10,088 nucleotides of DNA, taken from assembly GCA_043823825.1 (NCBI GenBank), contig JBDRTU010000043.1, positions 1-10,088 on the forward strand. Direction: 5' to 3'. This DNA comes from JBDRTU01 sp043823825 (GTDB taxonomy: Bacteria; Patescibacteriota; Patescibacteriia; Veblenbacterales; UBA10138). Below, piece after piece: positions 4,456 to 10,088 of the stretch; positions within the stretch are counted from its first letter, which is position 1; each line of letters starts with the position of its first letter. The notes under the pieces were generated by a model. It was not told the DNA's origin and did not search any database. It worked only from the letters and a program-made list of their open reading frames with translations. Made by a program: the position numbers and the translations under genes.

Positions 4456-5739
4456 ATGCTCAAACACACTATTCACGAATTAAGCGCGCGCGAGATTCTG
4501 GATTCGCGCGGTGACCCCACTGTGGAAGTAAAATTAGAATTAGGAGGGGGGGTTAAGGCTGTAGCTTCGGTTCCAGCAGGAGCCTCTGTTGGCGCACACG
4601 AAGCGCAGGAGCTAAGGGACGGTGATTCCAGTAGGTATAATGGTAAAGGGGTTTTAAATGCAGTGGCCAATATCCAAGGTGAAATTAAACAAGCTCTACA
4701 AGGAATCTCTGTAACCGAGCAACAAGAGATCGACCACAATCTTAAAGAGTTAGATGGAACGCCTAACAAAAGCCGTTTGGGAGCTAATGCGATATTAGGA
4801 GTTTCTTTGGTTTGTGCGCGAGCGGCGAGCGCGGCACGAAAACTTCCGCTCTATCGGTATTTGCAGCATGTTTATAAATTTCCGACCAATAATTTTACTT
4901 TACCTTTACCAATGATGAATTTACTTAATGGTGGGAGACATGCTGATAGTACTTTAAATCTTCAGGAAATAATAATAATACCGCGGAGGTTTCGGAAAAT
5001 TAAAGGGAACTTGGCAATTCATTTTACTGAGTGTGTGCGAGTTGGTTCAGAAGTTTTTCAGGCACTCGGGCGGGTGCTTAAAAAAAATGGTTTAGATACA
5101 GATTTGGGCAATGAAGGTGGCTATGCGCCCAATTTTAAAAACAGTGAGCAGGCCCTTGATTTATTAGTACAAGGTATTAATGCCGCTGGTTTTAAACCGG
5201 GGTCGGATGCAACCATAGGTTTAGACGTGGCAGCTTCAGAGTTTTATCAGGATAACTCATATTCTTTTGAGGATCAGCAATTAAGTAAAGAAGATTTAAT
5301 GGGGAGGTATCACTCTTGGTTAGAGCGTTACCCTTTAAGCTCGATTGAAGATGGTTTAGAGCAGGATGATTGGCAAGGGTGGGCATCACTGACCGAGAAA
5401 TTTGGCAAACAGTTATTATTAGTAGGCGATGATTTATTTGTGACCAATACTAAAAGATTAAAACAGGGTGTGGCCGAGGGGGCAGCTAATGCTATTATTA
5501 TTAAACCTAATCAAGTTGGTACTTTAACTGAAACTATGGAGACTATTAAGTTGGCACGAAATCATGGTTACAAAATAATTGTTTCTCATCGTTCAGGCGA
5601 AACAATGGACACTTTTATTGCTGATTTAGCCGTAGCAGTAGGCGCTCAGTATCTTAAAGCAGGTTCTACCGCGCGTGGCGAACGGGTAACTAAGTATAAC
5701 CGGTTAATGGCCATTGAAGCCGAGTTATTAGGATCATAA
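4456..5739 (+). CDS. eno: Enolase
   Basis: It dehydrates 2-phosphoglycerate to phosphoenolpyruvate. At 427 residues it is a normal enolase. The N-terminus AREILDSRGDPTVEV (11-25) and the mobile loop GASVGAHEA (42-50, Ser44 being the usual Mg-binding loop serine) are present. Predicted functional residues are His162 (NGGRHAD), Glu220 (the GDEGGFAP motif, here GNEGGYAP with Asp to Asn), Mg ligands Asp257, Glu298 and Asp325 (VGDDLFVTN), and Lys350 (IIKPNQVGT) and Lys401. SHRSGETMD (377-385) has Met where most enolases have Glu. KYNRLMAIE near the end is the usual tail. The ATG lies 25 bases after pgk without a visible Shine-Dalgarno sequence, which suggests translation coupled to pgk or SD-independent initiation. 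The catalytic set looks complete. Confidence 0.97.
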   Translation: MLKHTIHELSAREILDSRGDPTVEVKLELGGGVKAVASVPAGASVGAHEAQELRDGDSSRYNGKGVLNAVANIQGEIKQALQGISVTEQQEIDHNLKELDGTPNKSRLGANAILGVSLVCARAASAARKLPLYRYLQHVYKFPTNNFTLPLPMMNLLNGGRHADSTLNLQEIIIIPRRFRKIKGNLAIHFTECVRVGSEVFQALGRVLKKNGLDTDLGNEGGYAPNFKNSEQALDLLVQGINAAGFKPGSDATIGLDVAASEFYQDNSYSFEDQQLSKEDLMGRYHSWLERYPLSSIEDGLEQDDWQGWASLTEKFGKQLLLVGDDLFVTNTKRLKQGVAEGAANAIIIKPNQVGTLTETMETIKLARNHGYKIIVSHRSGETMDTFIADLAVAVGAQYLKAGSTARGERVTKYNRLMAIEAELLGS

Positions 5740-5743
5740 ATTT

Positions 5744-7336
5744 ATGCCTTTCAAATCAAAATCAAAATCAGTACCACGCACCCCTTTAGTGTTGGCAATT
5801 TTAGATGGTTGGGGAATTGGTCCGCAGAATAAGAAAGTTAATCCGTTGCTTAAAGCTAAGACCCCGTATTTAGCAAGTGTTTTAAAACAGTATCCTCAAG
5901 CTGAGTTATGTGCTTCTGGTGTTTGTGTTGGTTTGCCAAAAGGTCAGGACGGTAATTCAGAAGCTGGTCATTTAAATTTAGGAGCAGGGCGAGTTGTTGA
6001 ACAAGATGCTGTTATCATCTCCCGTAGTATTAAAGACGGAACTTTTTTTAAGAACGCCGCCTTGTTAGCAGCGGTAGAGCGTACCCATAAGTATAAGTCC
6101 AATTTACATTTAATGGGTTTGCTTTCTAACTACAACAGCGGCCATTCTTCACCTGATCATTTTCAGGCTTTGCTTAAATTTTTACATCAACAAGGTGTCA
6201 AGCGAGTATATATTCATTTTTTTACTGATGGACGGGATTCTCCAAAATATGATGCCTTGAAATTTTTGCAAGAAGCACGTAAACAATTTTATGGTGGCGA
6301 AATAGTGGTTTCGGTGGTCGGTCGGTTTTATGCTATGGATCGTAAGAAATTTTGGTCCAGTACAGAAAAAACCTATAACTTGCTAACCCAAGGTAAGGGG
6401 TTAGTTGCCACTGATCCCGAGCAAGCTATTCGTCACGCTTATAACCGCGGCGAGAGCGATGAGTTTATTAGCCCAACCGTGATAGTAGACGCTAAAAATA
6501 AACCAATTGGACGAATAAATAGTTATGACGCAGTGATTTTTTTCAACTTACGATCAGACCGAGCCAGACAAATGGCTAAACCATTTGTACAAAAGGAGTT
6601 TGAGAAATTAAATCCCCAGGCTTTTAAGCGAAAGAAAATTTTAAAGCATTTGCGTTTTGTTGCAATGACCGACTTTGGCCCAGACTTGGGTGGTATTATT
6701 ACTGCTTATCCTAGTGTTGATATAAAAAATTCCTTGCCAGTTGTTTTAAAAAATTTGAGGCAGCTTTATATTTCAGAAACGGAAAAATATGCCCATGTAA
6801 CGTATTTTTTTAATGGCGGCTATGCTAATCCGGTAGCGGGGGAAAATAGAATTGCTGTTCCTTCACCACGTGTTTCCTTGTATGATCAAGTACCGGGGAT
6901 GTCGGCCAATAAAACTACTGCTTTGGTGGTAAAACACTTAAAGCAAGGTAATTATGATTTTATTACCTTAAATTATCCTAATCCTGATATGATTGCTCAT
7001 ACTGGAAATTTTGCCGCCTGTGTTAAGGCCATGGAAATAATTGATGCGGCGCTCGCAAAAATTGGTCAGGCGATTAAACAAAAACAAGGGAGCTTTTTTA
7101 TTACGGCTGATCACGGTAATGTGGAAGAGTTAATTAATGCTAAGACAGGTGAGATTAATACTGACCATTCTGCTTTTTCCGTACCAGCGGTGCTGGTTCA
7201 TCATGACTTAAAAGGTAAGAAGTTCTCTCGCCGCAAGGGGATACTGGCAGATGTTGCACCCACGATTTTAGACTGGCTTAAAATAACCAAGCCCAAGGAG
7301 ATGAGCGGCATGAGCTTATTTAGACGTAAATCATGA
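5744..7336 (+). CDS. gpmI: 2,3-bisphosphoglycerate-independent phosphoglycerate mutase, copy 1 (divergent)
   Basis: It interconverts 3- and 2-phosphoglycerate by a Mn-dependent phosphoserine mechanism. It has 530 residues of the alkaline-phosphatase superfamily. Visible motifs are LAILDGWGIGP (Asp21 metal ligand), GQDGNSEAGHLNLGAG (Ser72 nucleophile), DGRD (162-165), GRFYAMDR (Arg194, Arg200), FFNLRSDR (Arg270, Arg273), ETEKYAHVTYFFNGG (Lys348), PDMIAHTGN (Asp415, His419), ADHGN (Asp456, His457) and DHSA (His475). The usual SxGGVHSH loop reads SNYNSGHSSPDH (128-139): the His (134) is kept but the glycines before it are changed. RKKFW also replaces the usual RDxRW. A basic N-terminal extension, MPFKSKSKSVPR, precedes the conserved start. 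It begins 4 bases after eno, with a weak AGGA (5730-5733) upstream, and overlaps copy 2 by ATGA. All listed catalytic residues are present, so activity is plausible, but specificity may differ from copy 2. Confidence 0.9.
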   Translation: MPFKSKSKSVPRTPLVLAILDGWGIGPQNKKVNPLLKAKTPYLASVLKQYPQAELCASGVCVGLPKGQDGNSEAGHLNLGAGRVVEQDAVIISRSIKDGTFFKNAALLAAVERTHKYKSNLHLMGLLSNYNSGHSSPDHFQALLKFLHQQGVKRVYIHFFTDGRDSPKYDALKFLQEARKQFYGGEIVVSVVGRFYAMDRKKFWSSTEKTYNLLTQGKGLVATDPEQAIRHAYNRGESDEFISPTVIVDAKNKPIGRINSYDAVIFFNLRSDRARQMAKPFVQKEFEKLNPQAFKRKKILKHLRFVAMTDFGPDLGGIITAYPSVDIKNSLPVVLKNLRQLYISETEKYAHVTYFFNGGYANPVAGENRIAVPSPRVSLYDQVPGMSANKTTALVVKHLKQGNYDFITLNYPNPDMIAHTGNFAACVKAMEIIDAALAKIGQAIKQKQGSFFITADHGNVEELINAKTGEINTDHSAFSVPAVLVHHDLKGKKFSRRKGILADVAPTILDWLKITKPKEMSGMSLFRRKS

Positions 7337-8910
7337 ATGGCAAAGTAAAACCAGTGGTGTTGGTTATTTTAGATGGTTGGGGTATTGCGCCACCTTCGCG
7401 CGGTAACGCTATAACGCTGGCGCGTACGCCGGTATTTAAGAAATTAATCAACACTTATCCAACTTATTCTTTGCAGGCTGGAGGAGAGGCAGCTGGTTTG
7501 CCATGGGGTGAAATGGGAAATAGTGAAGTGGGGCATTTAACATTAGGCGCTGGTAAAATATTGTATCAAGATTTGCCGCGAATCAATAAGGCAATTTCTG
7601 ATCGCAGTTTTTTTACTAATCCGGCATTGGTTAAGGCTTGCGAGAATGTAAAGGAAAAAGGCAGCCAGTTGCACTTATTAGGGCTAGTCAGTCCTGGCGG
7701 TGTTCACAGTTATACTGAACATTTATTCGCCTTGTTAGAATTAGCCAAAGAGCAAGGGGTGGGGAAAGTTTTTGTGCACGCTATTTTAGATGGACGCGAT
7801 ACACCTTATAATAGTGGTTTGGGTTTTATTGAGGATTTGCAAAAAACTTTATCTAAGCTTAATTTGGGAAAAATTGCTAGTTTATCTGGCCGTTTTTATG
7901 CTATGGATAGAGACAATCATTGGGATCGCACAGAAAAATTTTACAATTCGATGACGCTAGGGAAGGGCGAAACTACTACCAAAGCCAGCGTGGCAATAAA
8001 AAGTTATTATGAGCAAAAGATTTATGATGAGGAAATTCCGCCCACGGTCGTAACTACCACAGCAGGGAAACCTTTAACGCAAGTAGGGCCGGAGGATAGT
8101 GTAATATTTTTTAATTTTCGGGCAGATCGGGCACGGCAATTAACGCAAAGTTTTGTCGTATCTGGATTTAATAAATTCAAACGTCAGCTGATTAATAGAT
8201 TGTATTTTGTAAGTATGACCGAATACGAAAAGGGATTGCCCGCCACAGTAGCCTTTGCACCAGAACAAGTAGAGAAACCGTTGGCTCGATTGATTTCCGA
8301 GGCTGGCATGAGACAGTTGCATATAGCCGAAACAGAAAAATATGCGCATGTTACATATTTTTTCAATGGCGGTAGGGAAAAAGCTTATGACGGCGAAGAA
8401 CATGTATTAATTCCCTCGCCTACGGTTTCATCTTATGATCAAAAGCCAGCCATGTCTATTCGCGGCATTCTAAAAACATTAATACAGGAGATACGTAATA
8501 ATTCTTATGGCTTTTATGTTGCTAATTTTGCTAATGCTGACATGGTGGCTCATACTGGGAATTTACCAGCAACTATTAAAGCCGTAGAATTTATTGATGA
8601 GGCTTTAGGCGAGGTGGTGGCGGCAGTTTTGGAAGTTGAGGGTATGTTATTAATAACTTCCGATCATGGTAATGCCGAGGGTTTAGTTAATTTACAAACA
8701 GGAGTAATAGATAAAGAACACAGCGCAACGCCAGTGCCGTTAATTATCATTTCTCATGATCTAGAGCAGAAGGCCGCTTCTTCTTCACCAATTACTGATG
8801 ATTTAAGTCAACTTAAGCCAGCCGGCATGCTGGCTGATATAGCTCCTACTATCTTGCATTTGTTGGATATACCAAAGCCACCAACAATGACTGGTTTGAG
8901 TTTGTTGTAG
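7333..8910 (+). CDS. gpmI: 2,3-bisphosphoglycerate-independent phosphoglycerate mutase, copy 2 (canonical)
   Basis: It has 525 residues and belongs to the same family as the preceding gene, but is closer to textbook iPGM. Positions match the well-studied Bacillus enzyme nearly residue for residue: Asp14 (ILDGWG), Ser64 (MGNSEVGHL), His125 in the standard PGGVHSYTEH loop, DGRDTP (153-158), Arg187 and Arg193 (GRFYAMDRDNHW), Arg263 and Arg266 (FNFRADR), Lys336 (ETEKYAHVTYFFNGG), Asp403 and His407 (ADMVAHTGN), Asp444 and His445 (SDHGN) and His463 (EHSATPVP). It starts inside the stop codon of copy 1 (ATGA overlap), which implies translational coupling. Of the two copies it is the better candidate for the main glycolytic mutase. 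A low-complexity stretch, KAASSSPITDDLSQL, around 480-494 is a small insertion near the C-terminus. Confidence 0.95.
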   Translation: MNGKVKPVVLVILDGWGIAPPSRGNAITLARTPVFKKLINTYPTYSLQAGGEAAGLPWGEMGNSEVGHLTLGAGKILYQDLPRINKAISDRSFFTNPALVKACENVKEKGSQLHLLGLVSPGGVHSYTEHLFALLELAKEQGVGKVFVHAILDGRDTPYNSGLGFIEDLQKTLSKLNLGKIASLSGRFYAMDRDNHWDRTEKFYNSMTLGKGETTTKASVAIKSYYEQKIYDEEIPPTVVTTTAGKPLTQVGPEDSVIFFNFRADRARQLTQSFVVSGFNKFKRQLINRLYFVSMTEYEKGLPATVAFAPEQVEKPLARLISEAGMRQLHIAETEKYAHVTYFFNGGREKAYDGEEHVLIPSPTVSSYDQKPAMSIRGILKTLIQEIRNNSYGFYVANFANADMVAHTGNLPATIKAVEFIDEALGEVVAAVLEVEGMLLITSDHGNAEGLVNLQTGVIDKEHSATPVPLIIISHDLEQKAASSSPITDDLSQLKPAGMLADIAPTILHLLDIPKPPTMTGLSLL

Positions 8911-8915
8911 GGTTT

Positions 8916-9431
8916 ATGAGTGAATCATTTTTTTCATTAATCAATGGTTTAGCTAATAAAAGTATTGCGTTAGATTATCTAGGCATTTTTTTTGCTAGTT
9001 GGGCAATAATTTTGCTAGTAGTTTGGTATCTGGCTGCAATTTGGCATGGACATCCTAAACATCGCGTTAGTAATTTTGTTATGGTATTTCTGACATTGGG
9101 CTTAGTTTATGCCATTAATTTTATAATTGGTTATATTTGGTTTGAACCACGCCCCTTTGTAAGCCATAAAGTAAATTTGTTAATTAACATTCCTTTATCC
9201 GCGAAATCTTTTCCCTCTGATCATGCTGCGCTAGCTTTTGTCTTGGCAGTAGGTTTGTGGCAGTTAAATCGAAAATGGTTGCTTGCCTTCATTATTGCGA
9301 GTATAATTGCTCTGGCTCGCGTTTATGTTGGTGTTCATTATTTTTCGGACGTTGTCGTCGGTGCGTTAATTGGGGGAGTTATCGCTTGGTTTGTTTTTAA
9401 ATATTATCGCTATTGGTTTCGTATAAAATAA
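8916..9431 (+). CDS. PAP2-family membrane phosphatase, BcrC-like undecaprenyl-diphosphatase
   Basis: This 171-residue integral membrane protein has about five hydrophobic segments (roughly 20-42, 54-74, 104-116, 121-138 and 146-162). The PAP2 signature is clear: PRPF (78-81), FPSDHAA (99-105) and ARVYVGVHYFSD (134-145). The predicted catalytic residues are Arg79, Ser101-Asp102-His103, Arg135, His141 and Asp145. SFPSDH instead of SGH, and no Lys seven positions before Arg79, resemble BcrC/YbjG-type enzymes, which dephosphorylate undecaprenyl diphosphate on the outer face of the membrane to recycle the cell-wall lipid carrier. Phosphatidylglycerophosphate or another lipid phosphate is an alternative substrate. 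It starts 5 bases after gpmI with a possible AGGG overlapping that stop codon, and is probably co-transcribed with glycolysis genes. Confidence 0.85.
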   Translation: MSESFFSLINGLANKSIALDYLGIFFASWAIILLVVWYLAAIWHGHPKHRVSNFVMVFLTLGLVYAINFIIGYIWFEPRPFVSHKVNLLINIPLSAKSFPSDHAALAFVLAVGLWQLNRKWLLAFIIASIIALARVYVGVHYFSDVVVGALIGGVIAWFVFKYYRYWFRIK

Positions 9432-9435
9432 TGTT

Positions 9436-10088
9436 ATGGCATCAACACTACCATTGTCTGCAGAAAATTTGGTAGCCTATCTTAAACAATACGATCAATT
9501 ATCTGATCCTTTACTCATAAAGGCGCTTAAAGAAATTGATAGAAAATTTTTTGTTCCAGAAAAATTACAGGACGAGGCTTATGGTAATTACCCCTTACCG
9601 ATTGGTTATGGCCAAACTATTTCTCAGCCCTCTACTGTAGTGTTTATGCTTGAACAGTTAGAGGTGAAACTAGGACAAAAAGTGCTGGAGGTTGGCTCTG
9701 GTTGTGGTTGGGTTAGCGCCTTGTTAGCTAATATGGTTGGTGAAAAGGGAAAAGTAACGGGTATGGACATTATTTCTGAATTAGTTGAATTGGCAAGGAA
9801 AAATATTAGGCGTGTCATTGCGATCCGCCGGGGCGGAGAAGCAATCTCTTTTAAAAATTTAGCGTTTGTTCAAGGCGACGGCAGTCAGGGTTCTGCTAAA
9901 TACGCGCCTTATGACCGAATAATTGTTTCTGCTGGAGCCCGGAAAATTCCCCAAGCATTATTAGAGCAGTTAAAAGATGGTGGTCGAATGGTTATTCCAG
10001 TTGGCGAGGGAACGCAGGATATGATGGTGATAGAAAAAGTTGGAGGGAAAATTAAGCAAACAAAATTTCCCGGCTTTGTCTTTGTGCC
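9436..10088 (+). CDS. pcm: Protein-L-isoaspartate O-methyltransferase, cut by window end, with repeat-encoded insertion
   Basis: It methylates abnormal isoaspartyl residues with S-adenosylmethionine, which starts their repair. The frame stays open for 217 codons to the window edge and ends in FPGFVFV, where family members read RFVPL, so only a few residues are missing. Motifs are GQTISQPSTVVFMLEQL (59-75), SAM motif I VLEVGSGCG (83-91), GDGS (147-150), APYDRIIVSAGA (157-168) and GGRMVIPVG (202-210). Between NIRR and FKNLAFV the protein has about ten more residues than E. coli Pcm. That segment, VIAIRRGGEAIS (127-138), is encoded exactly by the palindromic repeat at 9814-9848 and lies in a surface region between the SAM fold strands, so the enzyme may tolerate it. 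The start ATG is 4 bases after the PAP2 stop. An ATG at 9431 is in a frame that closes after 14 codons. Confidence 0.92.
   Translation, partial: MASTLPLSAENLVAYLKQYDQLSDPLLIKALKEIDRKFFVPEKLQDEAYGNYPLPIGYGQTISQPSTVVFMLEQLEVKLGQKVLEVGSGCGWVSALLANMVGEKGKVTGMDIISELVELARKNIRRVIAIRRGGEAISFKNLAFVQGDGSQGSAKYAPYDRIIVSAGARKIPQALLEQLKDGGRMVIPVGEGTQDMMVIEKVGGKIKQTKFPGFVFV
9814..9848. repeat. Palindromic REP-like element inserted in frame within pcm
   Basis: The 35-bp segment has nested inverted repeats: ATTGC (9817-9821) with GCAAT (9841-9845) outside, and TCCGCC (9824-9829) with GGCGGA (9832-9837) inside around GG. Its outer parts, GTCATTGCGA at the left and GAAGCAATCTC at the right, match the ends of a repeat I remember as dispersed in many bacterial genomes, usually in intergenic DNA. 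It is a sharply GC-rich island in AT-rich sequence and brings the codons CGC and CGG. It is read without a frame change and adds residues 127-138 of Pcm. No second copy is visible in this window, so repeat status rests on structure and recognition from memory. Confidence 0.65.

Noticed and set aside
4480..4520. GC-rich GCGCGCGCGA / TCGCGCG stretch at the start of eno as a repeat element
   Set aside because: It encodes the conserved AREILDSRGDPT motif of enolase, so ordinary coding constraint explains it.
9624..9818. Minus-strand open frame inside pcm
   Set aside because: It is antisense to the SAM-binding core of Pcm, whose motifs are clear; no start signals.

Overview
The window is AT-rich, densely packed bacterial DNA read with the standard stop codons (TAA, TAG and TGA all end genes here). 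It carries the lower half of glycolysis. Several things suggest a Patescibacteria/CPR-type bacterium: a divergent phosphoglycerate kinase, a GAPDH with a short proline-rich insertion after IIDG, two tandem cofactor-independent phosphoglycerate mutases, many start codons without a Shine-Dalgarno sequence, and a palindromic repeat of a dispersed type inside a coding region. That assignment is inference; no rRNA or marker gene is present to confirm it.

Positions 1-1059 hold no long gene but are not empty. They contain (a) a hairpin-rich stretch ending in an intrinsic terminator at 329-366; (b) a 16-bp perfect palindrome at 388-403; (c) a candidate rod-shaped non-coding RNA at about 518-719, with at least three nested collinear helices and a terminal T-tract; (d) a tiny transcription unit at 722-935 with promoter, 13-codon ORF, Shine-Dalgarno sequence held in a hairpin, and a strong terminator; and (e) the promoter of a small lipoprotein gene.

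Positions 1060-1718 are a monocistronic unit for a putative lipoprotein with a CBM/galactose-binding-like domain, closed by a very strong terminator. GAPDH (1769-2776) follows as its own unit. It converges on a small hypothetical gene on the minus strand (2829-3104), and the two share a bidirectional terminator. The minus-strand gene and pgk are divergent, and the gap between them holds an 8-bp inverted repeat over the predicted minus-strand promoter.

From 3225 to the window end runs a tight co-directional cluster: pgk, eno, gpmI copy 1, gpmI copy 2, a BcrC-like PAP2 phosphatase and pcm (cut by the window edge). Spacings are 25, 4, -4, 5 and 4 bases, so it is very probably one operon. GAPDH, PGK, iPGM and enolase together convert glyceraldehyde-3-phosphate to phosphoenolpyruvate. 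The PAP2 enzyme would recycle the undecaprenyl carrier, and Pcm repairs isoaspartyl damage.

The most unusual items are the palindromic repeat inserted in frame in pcm, the candidate structured RNA with the adjacent micro-ORF unit, and the divergent active-site motifs of PGK and of the first gpmI copy.
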